This document shows, in pieces, positions 43,151 through 55,377 of a DNA stretch of 64,000 nt. Within the stretch, counting starts at the first letter, position 1. Each line of letters opens with the position of its first letter. A program made the position numbers and the translations under genes. The notes under the pieces were generated by a model. It ran no database searches, was not told where the DNA came from, and was given only the letters and a program-made list of their open reading frames with translations. Source of the DNA: Loripinus fragilis (taxonomy: Eukaryota; Mollusca; Bivalvia; Lucinida; Lucinidae); assembly GCA_964019695.1 (NCBI GenBank), contig OZ026514.1, positions 10,664,751 through 10,728,750 of the forward strand. Direction: 5' to 3'.

Positions 43151-43539
43151 CATTTGGCTTTTGTAAACAACCAACAGCACGTGGTAATTATGTCTGAAAA
43201 ATAAGTGATGTCCGGAAAACGGCAGTTTGCCGTTTTCTGTGCACCAAATATAGTTCAGTCAATTCAAGATAGTGTAAGAAACATAACGTAGCAAAATGCA
43301 ATCTCAACCTCGTCGCTTTTGTCCCAATGTTTGGACCTTATTAGTTTGCATCTATTTGAAAAAAAATACACACATAAAAAACCCAAGTGGTTTCTCAGTT
43401 ATAGAGAGTTATTCGCTAACTGATAAAGGGTAGACGGACAGTCAGACAGACAGAGATATGCACTGGGTAAAACAATATGCATCCCGACCAATACGGGGAA
43501 AACATAAAAGTACTAAATTCAAACTGGAAAAAGTGACAA

Positions 43540-44170
43540 AAATAATCTGATAATTACTACATCCAAATCACATCGCTAAAGTTGTAGGAGGAGTTGCGTT
43601 CTCGAGATACCCAGTCTCTATATGCTTTGGTAGAAGTTGAGTCAAATATTTACTTAGTTCAGACTGCGAAAAAAGTAGCAAAAATAATCTGAGGACTACA
43701 GCCACCTCATTCACATCTTCAGACCTTGACAAAAACACCTGCAAAGTTTCAAAAAGATCCGGATAAAATTGTAGGAGGAGTTGCCTTTACAAGATACCCA
43801 GTGTTTATATTCTTTGGTAGAGTTTATGCAAAAAATGACAAAGTTCAAACTGCAAAAAAATGACAAAAATTTATCTGAGGATAACAGTCAAACCTCATGC
43901 ACACATCTTCAGACCTTGAAAAAACACATACAAAGTTTCAAAAAAGATGCGGGTAAAATTGTAGGTGGAGTTGCGTTCACAAGATATACAGTGTCTATAT
44001 GGTTTGGTAGAAGTTGAGCCAAAAAATAACTAAGTTCAAACTGCGAAAAAAGTGACAAAAATAAACTGAGGATTACAGCCAAACCTCATGCACATCTTCA
44101 GACCTTGACAAAACACCTGCAAAGTTTCAAAAAGATCCGTTTAAAATTGTATGAAGAGTTGCGTTCCATT
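43540..44170. repeat. Tandem array, 3.3 units of about 188 bp
   Basis: 'attgtaggaggagttgcgtt' recurs at 43582, 43771, 43960 and 44146, each preceded by 'cacatcttcagaccttgac' and 'gcaaagtttcaaaaagatcc'. The units are diverged but regularly spaced. Confidence 0.85.
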
Positions 44171-44214
44171 TTAGTTAAAGCATTGCGTATAACCAGGGCA
44201 TGTCAGTAATCACA

Positions 44215-44400
44215 GACTTCAGACCAACCCACTGCACCGTGAGGAAGAGACACAGAACACAGACAGTCATAATTCACAAGTAAAGTAAAGCAACCAGCTC
44301 TCTTTTCCTTAGTAAGACAGTAGCTAAACTAGAAAGGCCACCAAGAACCACGCCACAAAACAAGAACGGAGCACAACACAAAACAAAAATTAATAATAGG
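44215..44400. repeat. Dispersed 'agcaaccagctctc' family fragment
   Basis: Contains 'caccgtgaggaagagacac' and 'aaagcaaccagctctctttt' as in the other copies. A short (AAT)n tract follows at 44430-44445. Confidence 0.55.
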
Positions 44401-44689
44401 AGATTCTTTTCAATATGAAAGGGCTGAACAATAATAATAATAATATACTTATTAATACTGAAAAAATACCCCCAATGACCCAAGCTATAGAAAACTTTAT
44501 GAATGAAATCGGTGGCGTATTTGAAATGAGCGTAATTCTTTAGTGGGCATTGAGCACGATAGATACAATGCCGCGGACACTGGATAGCTCTGATCTAGTC
44601 CAAAATTAGGATACTTGACATTGTGTATTATTACACCGATCTAGCCGAGATCATAATCTTGTAATAGATTTCCACTCAATTGTGACAAA

Positions 44690-44912
44690 AAGGGTATTGC
44701 TAGCGACTTTTGTCGTCTGCTGACAGTCTTTGCAAATAGTTTGGACCCAGATCATGACCGACAGAATGTCGGCCCTGATCTGAATCTAAACCATTTGACA
44801 CTCTGATAGTGTTCCTGAAAGTTTTTTTTATATATTTTTTTAAAAACCTTAATTTTGAAAAAAGTCAGCAGTATGGACAATTATCCAGTACACCAGCATG
44901 CAAATAAGTCAA
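44690..44912. mobile_element. TTAA-type MITE relative, eroded termini
   Basis: 'tattgctagcgacttttgtcgtctgctga' at the left and 'ccagcatgcaaataagt' at the right match the family at 10306. The internal palindrome is 'cagatcatgaccgacag...tgtcggccctgatctg'. The TTAA sites are lost. Confidence 0.5.
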
Positions 44913-45149
44913 ATGGAAATTGATAGTAAAAAGGAGTTTGGGAGGATAAAAAGTAGATTGCAAAGAAGCTTTTAATAGACTACTTGATTCTTTTCATTCT
45001 CAGTCCATATAAACACATTTTTAAGCAAAAAATGATGAATATTTCTCTCCCATCAGTTTTAACATAATGTTTTGGTAGAGTTTTTCTGATTGAGCACTCC
45101 TTTATGGAAAAACACGACTGGCTCTTTTTTAAGTAGTTGGTATATGATT

Positions 45150-45420
45150 AGAACATCTTTGTGTATATCGGTATACTTTCTGTCATCAATAAGGCTTGGC
45201 CGTTTCTGTGTTTGGTCCTTGTTTTGTTATTCGGTACTTTGTGTCCTTCTAGTTTTACAGTCATCTTGATGTGGAAGAGAGAGCTGGTTGCTTTTCTTAA
45301 ACCGTCTTCCTGATGCCTTTTGACAGTAAGTGTTCTGTGGCTCTTTCTCACGGTACCGTGGGATGGTCTGCAGTGTGTGATTGTGGTATTTCCTGATCAT
45401 ACTATCTTGCTTTTTTGATA
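45150..45420 (-). repeat. Dispersed 'agcaaccagctctc' family, inverted copy
   Basis: Reverse complement of the family: 'gtggaagagagagctggttgctttt', 'gtggctctttctcacggtaccg' and 'gtgattgtggtatttcctgatcatact'. Confidence 0.6.
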
Positions 45421-46169
45421 TTCATATGAAATACCTATGACGGGTCACATGAAACAAAAGTCTTATTGGCTTTGAACATTCATGCTGCATATTTTTGATG
45501 GATTCCAATCTGGCTGTTTCAGATCATCGATATGGCATTGGAGTCAAAGGCCAAGGTCAAATAAACAACAGTAAAAAAGTTCTTATAACTGATTAATTTC
45601 AGTTATCACAAAGGCATTTGATGATATCTGCGCTTGCATCGTATTTTTTTCATCATCCATTAAACTGATGGCATAACATATTAACAGTCAATTCATTAAG
45701 GCCATAAAGTTACACATGCCAATAGGCCGGACTTCCGTTTACTATATATAAATGACACTGATATTGCATAGCCAAACGCTTTGTCGATTTCAGGTCTAAT
45801 GACCAAATCGAAATTGCAGCCATTAAATAGCGAGGTAGATACCTTAACGATCGTGAGAAAAGTACTGTCACATTACAATAAAATAAAGGGATGAATTTGA
45901 CCCCTGTTTGATGATATCGTTTATGGGTATATACTACACCGATACGCACATAACATTGGACTGGGGTGACTGTAACAACAAACACAATTAAATCGTGGGA
46001 AATGGCAGCCGAATCCTTTTCCAGTATATGAGAAAATTGTGCAAAATAAACATATCTTTTCTAGGTTTAACATACCAACACTTACAAGTAGAGCAATGTT
46101 ATTGGTGAATCTCAAAGCCAAACACTGCACGTTTCCAAATCACCGGCAAAGCTGAAGTCAACAAAACAG
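45421..46169. other. Unassigned stretch
   Basis: No gene seen; the minus-strand frames at 45710-46130 lack family features. Confidence 0.3.
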
Positions 46170-46510
46170 TAAGTGAGTCTGACCCGAAAATACCACAATC
46201 ACATGTGACAGACCGGCCCACGCATCGTTAGGAACAGACGCAGAACACAGACATCCAAAACAAAAGCAAAGACCGGCCCACGCATCGTTAGGAACAGACA
46301 CAGAACACAGACATCCAAAACAAAAGCAAAGACCGGCCCACGCATCGTCAGGAACAGACACAGAACACAGACAGCCACAACAAAAGCAAACAACAAGATG
46401 ATTGCTAAAGTAGAAAGGATACCAAGAACCACGCCACAAAATAACGATCCAACTAAAAAAAACACACACTCAACAGGAGCAATAGACTGGCTCCAGTCCT
46501 TAAAACAATT
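46170..46510. repeat. Dispersed family copy with three 60-bp tandem units
   Basis: 'gaccggcccacgcatcgtta' starts units at 46211, 46271 and 46331. Each is 60 bases and ends 'caaaagcaaa', with only a few differences. The unit is a multiple of three, which makes repeated peptides in two minus-strand frames; I take these as artefacts of the repeat. Confidence 0.85.
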
Positions 46511-47849
46511 TTTCATTAATGTGTCATATAATATACTTGTAGCCAGTCTAACTCTGATGGTTCTGTTTTAAATTATGTCGTTTTTAACACAAAGAAAAAA
46601 TGTTAAGCTCGCATGAAGGCTTCCAAACTTATTCGATGAATAATCACAGAGTAACACAATTAAATTAACATGCTATTATGAGACTAAGAAAAGGGCGCTT
46701 GATTCACAGACAGTCAGAGCTAAAGAAAACCTTAAGTTGGGGCAAGATGGGCCCAGCCAAAGACACTTATTTGGCACCAACACAGCGTGAAATTTTAAGT
46801 CGGGATCGTCATGGAGTTTGAGACATGACCGGCCATCGTGCAATTTAAGGAGAAACCTCACCTATAAACCATGATTAGGTTTATAACCAGGAATACAGAC
46901 TGTCGCATAACATTTATATTATATGCCCCACTTTTTGTATCTTTTTGAATTTATAAATTATATCACCATAAAATACCTGCTCTGATATGTCCCGATGCAG
47001 AAACGCTTCAAAACCATTATTCAAAAAATCAACTGGCAGAATTTAGAAAATGTTTTACGAAGTTTATGATATCCGTAACCAGATTTGTTTGGCAGTCAAA
47101 AAATACACAGGTTTTATATTCAGTACTCTTGGTGAATCTTTAAGGGCCCTAATTACAGTTGCAGTTCGTTTTAAACTGAATATAGAATATTGTAATATAG
47201 TAGAAAACGGTTCACATTATCAAACTTTTTTCGAAACATTTTTTGATAAAATGTTTCATGTCATTAACGATTTCTGTCACCTAATCTATCGCAATTAAAA
47301 CTACATTCTCGTTCGATGTGGGTAAATTCTATTTTACTTGAACTGATAACAAGAGCCAATGCCTCGACAAAACCTCAAGAATGAGCAGTCATAACCAACT
47401 ATAATCACCATAGCACTTTGGCAATTTGATCGAGTCTTTGATGTTCGTGTGTTTTATTTCTTCTATGAAGAGTATGCGCAGGCAGTAAACGCGGGTGCAT
47501 AGATAGCTGCATACACAAAATATCCATTTTACCTCAGCTATCTTCTTTCATACGATAGAGGTTCATATTTTAATAATTATGCAAATTCATTATATCTGAA
47601 CTACATCTTCCTAACGCATCATAAACGACCCCTTTAAACAGATCTGCTCGGATACTCTTGGCTTGTATTCTAAAGGAGTTATAAATAATCATAAAAATGA
47701 ATTGAAAACATGAATGAGTAAATTGAAATCTTTAAGTATTTTGCTAATATTTCAAATTTGCGTTAGAATGTAAGGAGGAATCCCATTTTTTAAGCAAGTT
47801 CATTAGATGCCCGACACTGTGAACTGTAAATTGAAAAATAAATCGCGAG
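46511..47849. other. Unassigned AT-rich stretch
   Basis: 1.3 kb in which I recognise neither genes nor repeat ends. The frame at 47050-47298 has no known motif. Confidence 0.3.
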
Positions 47850-48240
47850 AATTTTATTTTTGCGAATAGCGTTAAAAGACATATTTGCGACGAAAAAAAT
47901 CGCAACTGGAGCATCATTTATCCAAGAGAAATTTCGCTCATATTTTATTGAATTTATTAAACGAGTTGGGGAAAATGATGAAATGCGAGGCTTGTCGAGC
48001 ATTATATCAATTTTTCGCAACGAGCTTAATAAATTCAATAATACAGGAGCACCAATGCTAGATTCTATTTATCATATGTAAATAGAATTATTTTGAGATC
48101 ATAATTTGGCGTGAAAACGCTAGGGTTTTGCCATTTGCGTGACATTTAAAGTGTCATTACATAGCGTTTCCCGAAAATCTGTAAACCACTAGTGGTTTAT
48201 CGATTTTAATGCATGGCGTTATTTAACTCCCAGACACGAC
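47850..48240. repeat. Dispersed repeat with 'aatacaggagcaccaatgctagattct'
   Basis: Shares its central phrase with 11515-11575 and continues with 'agggttttgccatttgcgtgac', matching 'caaggttttgccatttaat' near 11745. The 73-codon frame 47860-48081 inside it is probably fortuitous. Confidence 0.5.
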
Positions 48241-48384
48241 TTCATAAGATATACTAAACATACGACACAGCAACGCGTTCCAAATGTCAAAAGCACAAAC
48301 TTTATCATTCAGCTTCTGAATTCTATTGCAGACACTCAGAGTTGATTGCTAACCCATAAAAGCATAGCATCCTTTTTGTGGGAC

Positions 48385-48450
48385 ATCAGCAAACAGTGCC
48401 GTCCCAGATCAGACGCCACAGAACGCGGCGTCTGATCACTGTTTGCTTAC
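48385..48450. repeat. Hairpin 'gcaaacagtg...gatcagacgcc' repeat
   Basis: 'agcaaacagtgccg' and 'cagatcagacgcc' pair with 'ggcgtctgatcactgtttgct'. A related copy is at 51388-51460 and a similar core at 61285-61333, so this is the core palindrome of a widespread family. Confidence 0.65.
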
Positions 48451-49849
48451 AGAATGATCTATCAAAATTAAAGTGAAAAATACCGCCCAGCAACCATTAA
48501 AATGGAAATTGACTGGTCCAATTGTTAAGGTGAATCCACCGTGGCACAAGTAGGGTTTTCTTTAGCTCTGACTATCTGTGAGTAAAGAACCAATTTCCCT
48601 GTTTCATCCTAATAAGTTAAATTGACTGTGATGATATAATGTATGTTATGAAGCCTCTATGAGAGCTAAATCTGTTTGTGTTTTAACAACAGCAGAATCT
48701 AGGGCATACGTAGATGCAGATAATGCTCGTAAATTTTTGCTTCGTCTCTATATGCTACCACTTTCCAAAACTGCTGAGTTTGATTTCAGAAGAAATTAAA
48801 CAAAAAAAAATGGACATACAACGACACATTTTGATTTGTCACCTTCATTTACTCTTTGCACGCTGAGCAATTTAGCATGCTCTTTGGTCGTCTGCTGATA
48901 TATTATTTTCAAAAAGAATGTTTTCAAACAAAATGCCAGGATAACCACTAGAGTGTCAATCATGTTTATACCAGATAAGGCATTATCTAGGCCCAAACTG
49001 CTTGCAAAGGTTATCAACAGACGACTCCAGGAGGCAAATACACAATAACACATGTGGAGCAATACTGAACTAGTTGTAAAGAAATAATGTTGCGGTGGCG
49101 ATTTAATCTTAATCTGGTGTGAGATTTAACCTGGTTTGTCCGTTTAGGTCAAAAAATATGTGTCAGCAAATATCGGTTCAAAGATAGAGCAAGAAACGAA
49201 ATTTACTGAGATTTTGCATACATGATGGTGCAAAATATGTTTCCCGCGAAATACGAGTGAGTTGAGGACATTATCCTCGGAGCATTTTCAGTTTGGTTGA
49301 ACCTCGTGTACGCGCCAATATCATCCCCAATACGGTATTCTGTTGTTGTTAAAACACAAATATTTAGTTTTCCTCACTTATGCAATGTATAATTACAGGA
49401 AAAAAAATCAAGTCCAATTAATTTACTTTGATGAGACAAAGAAAAGGGTCGACCCAGGGCCACCATTCAGTTTAAGGCCAGATCACGGTCGTGCAATCAA
49501 CTATACACTGATATTGTGTTTAAAAATTGGCATTCGGACTGTCGTATTATATCCGTGTGTTATCATGCTCTTTTTTTACGTTGGATTATCTTTTTGAATT
49601 GATGAGGAACAGAAGGCTTTCCAGCGATTCTTTTGATTGCCATAAATACTGGCTCTGGTTTGTCTTGTTGTAGAAGATTTTTCAAACCAACATTGTATCT
49701 AACAACCAATAGTCTGGGATCCAATTTAGCTTACCGTACACTACATGACACTTTTTCATGGGTGCCACCTTGTTTATTAGGACAAGGCTGTCCTCAACAC
49801 TTAACCTGTTTGGGCTTGGTATTTTACTCGGGTAGTCTGGACCATTTTT
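48451..49849. other. Unassigned stretch between repeats
   Basis: Contains another fragment of the dispersed palindrome near 48960-49020 ('aggcccaaactgcttgcaaaggttat'). No gene seen. Confidence 0.3.
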
Positions 49850-50792
49850 AACTTCGAAAAAACACATTGCAGAACAAGGAAGCAAAGCTATGTTTTCACT
49901 TTTAAGGAAAATAAAATGTTTAAATCTACCATTCGATGTACAAATTGACCTTTTTAATAAAATTGTGAAACCAGTACTCCTATATGGAAGTGAAATATGG
50001 GGATTCGGTAACTTGGATATACTAGAAAGAGTACAGCTGAGATTTTACAAATATAATTTTAACTTAAAAACATCAACACCTTCTGTTATGATTTATGGTG
50101 AGCTGGGCATTTTGCCATTAAGGCATACGAGTAGAATGATATCATTCTGGGCTAAGGTTAATGAAGATGTTGAGGAAAATGAGCGCAAATTGTCACCAAC
50201 TATATACAAATTAATTTATAACCTCCAAAACACTAATGATTTTAAATCACAATGGATAGATTGTCTTCAAAAACTTATTTGCTCACTTGGTTTTGGAGGT
50301 ATCTGGTACTCACAAAGTTTTACAAATAAAACCTGGTTAGTCAAAGCCTGTACCCAGAAACTGTAGGACATCTTTACTCAAGAGTGGTTTGCATTAATAG
50401 AAGCTTCCTCTTCAAGCAATATATACAAAATTATTAAAACAAAATTTGAACAAAGCTCATACTTAGCTAAGCTATCCCCATATTACTGTAAAGTATTACT
50501 GTCTTTTCGAACGAGAAACCATCGCTTACCTGTCGAAGTAGGCAGGTGGAGAGGGGTTTCATTACATGAGCGACTCTGTCCATATTGTAACAATGACATA
50601 GGTGATGAATTCCACTTTATATTAGTATGTAAACACTTTCATGAACACAGAACCAAGCACATCAAACCATTTTATTACAGGCATCCAAATATATTAAAAT
50701 TTGAACAACTGATGAACACAACAAATTCAAAAGAACTCAAACGATTATGTGTATTCATAAACCTAATCATGAAAACAGTCAATGTAAATTAA
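49850..50792 (+). pseudogene. LINE ORF2 C-terminal fragment (RT thumb to Cys-His tail)
   Basis: A 5'-truncated frame reads from 49850 through LLRKIKCLNLPFDVQ, IVKPVLLYGSEIWGF and LERVQLRFYK to TPSVMIYGELG, the post-palm region of CR1/Jockey-type LINE reverse transcriptases. An in-frame TAG at 50364-50366 interrupts it. The same frame then continues unbroken to TAA at 50790-50792, including RLCPYCNNDIGDEFHFIL, the C-terminal Cys/His motif. One nonsense codon in 310 indicates a fairly young dead copy. The catalytic YxDD and the endonuclease are missing because of the truncation. Confidence 0.85.
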
Positions 50793-51835
50793 ATCTTTCG
50801 CTTTATTTTAGTATATGTCTTCTGTATCATATTCATTGATGTTCTTACTCGATCATGCTTTATGAGAGATTTACATGTATGTCTGCAAAGATGAAAGTTA
50901 TTCAGTATATTTTTCTTACCTGTTCTCTCATAATTATCTTGCATTTCGTTTCGGCAAGAGCTAGAGAGAACAGGTAAACAATACATCAAAAATAGACCAT
51001 AATATCCTACCCAGGGTTCACGAGGCGTCCAGGCGATGTCATCTCAACGGCAAGACATCGTTTGACTATGCCTTGACGTGGTGACATCGCCTCGACGTCA
51101 TCTGGCGTCACATAGACGCCTAGTGAGGACTGGGTGAGGTACTATGGTATTAACTTTCCTAGTACCAAAATATATTAAATGCATAAAAATAACTTTGATT
51201 ATGTCATACAATCGTGTGTGTGCTTTCATTGATTGAACAATGTATTAACAAACTCAGCAGTACATGTTTATCTGCATGTTTAATATACATATACTGATAA
51301 TATTATCAATGATACTGGGAAAGAAATGAATAAGTGTGCCAGAGATATGCACTTTTACACATATAAGCCTAATGACATTTTGGACATAAGGCAAACAGTG
51401 TAGACCCAGATCAGACGCCGCCAAATGTGGCATCTAAACAGGATCTATATTGCTTGCTCGCAGACTGCTCTTTTTAATTTAATGAAATATAAATATGGAA
51501 AGTACCATCCAACAACCATTAAAACAAAAAATGGAATGCTCTAATTCTGAATAAGAGTAGGAAATCCCAAATGGTATAAAGGGGTTAATATAAACACCAC
51601 CAAGTTGCTTTATAAAGAACAGTTAGTCTCCCATCAAGAGATTGTTTGGACTCTTTAGAAATAGATCTAGAAGTATTCTTTTCCATAGATCAGTATATGT
51701 ATTTATATGATATACGTTCATATGATCCTTACATCATGAAATATGTCACTATGTTATATATAGATCATCTTGGTTTTCTTAATGTATACATTGTGTACCA
51801 GAGAAATAAATTATTTTGACTTGACTTGACTTGGC
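50793..51835 (+). mobile_element. Probable LINE 3' region with (TTGAC)n tail, containing inserted hairpin repeats
   Basis: After the LINE stop codon the sequence is non-coding. It ends at 51803-51835 with 'gaaataaattatttt' and 'gacttgacttgacttgg', a typical LINE tail. In between lie a palindrome 'ttacctgttctct...agagaacaggtaa' (50918-50976), a hairpin family copy at 51388-51460 and 'gcgatgtcatctcaacggc'/'gacgtcatctggcgtcac' repeats near 51028-51115. That the tail belongs to this LINE is inference. Confidence 0.5.
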
Positions 51836-52220
51836 TATGTGAAAACGCATGGTTTCCATGGCAACCCAAAGTGGATTCGAGGACGGGGTGTGCTTTCAAA
51901 ATCTATCATATCTCAGCTGTAACTTATCCAAAACTACTAAATTTAGTACCAAATTAAAGCTTAGACATAGACCTTTTACCCATTTGAAGCATACTCATAA
52001 ATATTTCATTAAAACATTAAAATGTGATTCAAGAATGGGAGTAATAATATCTCAGTTGCAACCTATTATAGACTACTACATTTGGTACCAAATTAAAGCT
52101 CAAACACAGGCCAAACACTTAATTTATCTTATTTGCATAATTTGTGTATTTATGAATATAAGAACGTTAAAAATAATGGAAATTAAAAACATAAATAAGC
52201 TCATCTGGTACCCATATTAT
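51836..52220 (+). repeat. Satellite-like array, forward orientation
   Basis: Two units share 'atctcagctgtaac', 'actactaaatttagtaccaaattaaagct' words and 'ttaaaataatggaaat'. The same units occur in the opposite orientation from 53540 to 54790. The 125-codon frame 51849-52226 spans the repeat and is not credible. Confidence 0.65.
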
Positions 52221-52554
52221 CATTAGTGCATGTTTTATATCATCAATGATGTAATTGGCTAAGTCCATCTATCCAGTTGTCCAGCTATCCAGTTGTCCTA
52301 TATATATAAATGTCATGTTTTTTTTTATAAATATAATATCAATTGCATATTCATGAAATACACAAAAACTTAAAATAATAAGGGAAAATTACCTAAAACT
52401 ATAAACCAAGGGGAGGGAGACGGTTGGTAATTAGATCTACCTTACACTCCTGGGCCGTTCAAATACATGCCAAATTGTTTGATGGAGCCCTGAGTGCGAA
52501 AAAGGTTGTCCTAAACATAAACATCTTGGGCTATGTGAAAATGCATGGTTTACC

Positions 52555-52765
52555 GCTCAACCATCACGAGACACCAGGAAGACAAATTAAGCAAAGCAGC
52601 TAGCTCTCTCTTCCCCATCAAGATGATAGCAACACTAGAATGGACATAAAGTAACATATAACAAAACATAGAACAAGTACAAACTCCCACAATGGGAGTA
52701 ACAATAAACAAAAAGTAAACAACAACAGAACATCTGCCTTAGAACGGACATCAGCCTAAGCCATC
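52555..52765. repeat. Dispersed 'agcaaccagctctctcttcccc' family copy
   Basis: Close to 42960-43150: 'aagacaaattaagcaaagcag', 'ctctcttccccatcaagatg', 'aacaataaacaaaaagtaaac'. It sits between the forward and inverted satellite-like arrays. Confidence 0.65.
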
Positions 52766-52869
52766 AAACGAGTGCTAAAATATAACCTTTTATCTTATGA
52801 TAAGCTATGCAAATGATCTAATTATCATATTCATGAATATTAATGAAAATATGAGAAATGAGAGGAAAA

Positions 52870-54790
52870 TCGTAAAAAAATAATATCATAAACTATAAAT
52901 CCTGGTACTCAATCAAAGCCTAGATACTGTTATCTTATTCTGTTGTTTGATATGCAAATGATCTCGTTTAAATATTCATACATGTTTACGAACACTCAAG
53001 AAAATAAGAAAAATCAAATTCAAACTAATGGGAGTGTAACTTCAAGATAACTTAGATCATGGTTGCTTATTATCTTATAGAACAGAACAGAACAGAACAG
53101 AACTTTATTGAAAACTATGCATCTCAGGCCACTCACAGGTGGCGTAAGAGATAAACACAAACATGTTATGCAGTAAAATATACGTAATACATAAATACAG
53201 TGTACTATGAAATACAATATTATTGTATTGGGAATATAGTCTGTGACAGGAAATTGACCTTTAATAACAAAGAATATATGATTAATCTTCATATAGATTG
53301 GAACATAATTTATTTCAATCATTTGGAAAAACAATCTACACAGAAAACTTTTCCATAATAATTGCAACAAATTTTGATAATTTAATGAGCGTTGTTTCAT
53401 TGGTTGAGGTAAAAAGCTCCCTATACTTGCGTATATTTGGCTTAACATAAAAATACGGTTTCAAATACAATTTTCTGTCACTCGTAAAATAGTCACAAGT
53501 AAACAAATAATGATACTCATCACCAATGTCATCTATAATACTAAGCTGGAATTAAAAAAGGCTGTTATATGTTAGCATTAATCTGGTACCAAGTTTTGTA
53601 GTATAAAACACTAATCAGCTAAGATATAGCTATTTTGTTGGTAGACCATTTCTTTTTTTTTTAAGAGTATTTTTTCGTCTTATATGTAACATCTTCATTA
53701 ATATCGATGAATATGCAAATTAGATTGCTTGCACATCTGTTAATTACTTAAAAGGTCCAGGTCATGGCATTAAGTTGGTACCATAAATGGTTGTATCGGA
53801 CAATACATAGCTGAGATATAGATAATTTTGTAAGTACAACCCCTTAGGTTTTCTCTTTGTTTTTTTTTTGTTTTCATTAATATGTATGAATATGCAAATT
53901 AGACGAATAAGAAAATTTACATAAATGACCATAGGATGAATGGCTTGTATCAAAGCTTTACGTTGATGCCAAGTTTAGCAGTCAAGGACAAGTAACAATT
54001 GAGATATGATTGATTTTGTAGGTACACCCCAATTTTTGAGAATCACATTATGGGTTGCCATGGAAATCATGCATTTTACTTAGCCCAAATATGTTAATTT
54101 TTCAGGACATTTTTGTCGCATTCAGGGGGTCCCACAAAACAATTTGGTATGCATGAGAAAAACCCATAGCAGTGCAAGATAGATCTAATTACCAACCACC
54201 TAACTACTGTCCTGAGTTAATAGTTTTTACGTGATTTTCCCTCATTTAAAATAAACGGTTCATGTATTTTTATGAATATACAAATGAGATAATATTCATT
54301 TAGGACCACTGGATAAATGGACTTGTCAAATTGTTTCACTGGTTATATAAAAGCGTTCAACAATGATAATATGTGGATGAAGTCAGCTTATTTAGGTTTT
54401 TAATGATTTTCCCTTATTTTTTTGAACTTTATTAATATTCATGAATTCGCAATTAAGATAAATTGCATTTTTGACCGTGAAATAAAAGACCTGTGTCTGC
54501 GCTTTGCTTTGGTAAACATTTTAGCAATCTTTGATAAGTAGCAGCTGAGATATTATATATTTTGTAGGTATACCCCCATTCATGAATCATATATTTTCAT
54601 AAATATTTGAATATGCAAATTCGATCATTTGCATATGTGACAAAAATATAAAAGGCCGATGTTTAAGCTTAAATTTGGTAATGAGTTAAGTAGTCTTAGA
54701 TAAGTAACAGCTGAGATATGAGTAATTTTGTAGGCACACCCCCATCCTCGATGTATGAAACCATGGCCTTTCACATTACCCAAACAATAA
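52870..54790 (-). repeat. Satellite-like array, inverted orientation
   Basis: Units with 'agctgagatat', 'attttgtaggtacacccc', 'aatattcatgaatatgcaaatt' and 'ttggtaccaagtttt' recur in inverse orientation to 51836-52220. The ends match too: 'tggtttccatggcaaccc' at 51851 is the complement of 'gggttgccatggaaatca' at 54051. A LINE fragment is embedded at 53083-53550. Confidence 0.65.
53083..53550 (-). pseudogene. LINE 3' end with (TTCTG)n tail, minus strand
   Basis: The minus strand reads from about 53550: a frame with DDIGDEYHYLFTCDYF, then a basic region KPNIRKYRELFTS, ending at a stop shortly before 53350. This is the same C-terminal region as the LINE at 50570-50792. A 3' UTR follows, with 'caataaag' and (TTCTG)n at 53083-53105. 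5'-truncation occurred within the last 70 codons of the frame, typical of incomplete target-primed reverse transcription. The 142-codon frame at 53020-53448 is in another frame and is spurious. Confidence 0.8.
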
Positions 54791-55140
54791 AAATTTGAAG
54801 ACGGCCGATTTTACATCTAGGGGTCATTATTAACAATTTAGCACTCATGAAAAATTGTCTTAGGGGGGTGCACTGTAAGTTAAATTAGATCCCGGACTAC
54901 AACTCTGAGTGTCTGCGATAGAATTTAGAAGATGCTTTAAGGTGGTTGATATCGACAGCCTTGTTTTAGTTATTTGGCAGACAAATATACTATGTTTCTA
55001 TTGTTAGGACATACTGTAGCAAAACAAATATATACACCATAAAAGGGGGAGCGATGAACATCTCCAGCCAGAAATGGGAAATTAACAATTTCAAATCAAC
55101 TCGTTTATCGTAAATTTCAGATGAAACTCTGCCATTAATT
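54791..55140. other. Unassigned stretch
   Basis: No gene or repeat edge seen. Confidence 0.3.
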
Positions 55141-55377
55141 GGGCCTCGTCGCGAGAAAACCTGTCTTCGGGGTTTCCGACAATGCGAGTTTCAAAACAGT
55201 CTCCTCAGCTACAGAGACTAGCTAGAAAATTGAAATTTCATCCGTAGCAAGTCTACATATGGTTCTTTCCTAAAAGCGAATAACAAAGGCGCTGATCAGA
55301 CTGCGCGTATGCGCAGGCTGGTCTGCGCCTGTGTTGGTCGCGAACCCCCTAAGACAAGTTTTCTTGCGACGAGGCCC
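55141..55377. mobile_element. 237-bp MITE with GGGCCTCGTCGCGAGAAAAC termini
   Basis: Left 'gggcctcgtcgcgagaaaac' then 'ctgtctt' is mirrored by right 'aagacaagttttcttgcgacgaggccc'. AATT flanks both sides. An internal 'agactgcgcgtatgcgcaggctggtctg' palindrome resembles the centre of the MITE at 16741. Confidence 0.8.

Noticed and set aside
53020..53448. 142-codon hydrophobic minus-strand protein
   Set aside because: Off-frame reading of a LINE 3' UTR and tail; the true LINE frame is different and ends earlier.
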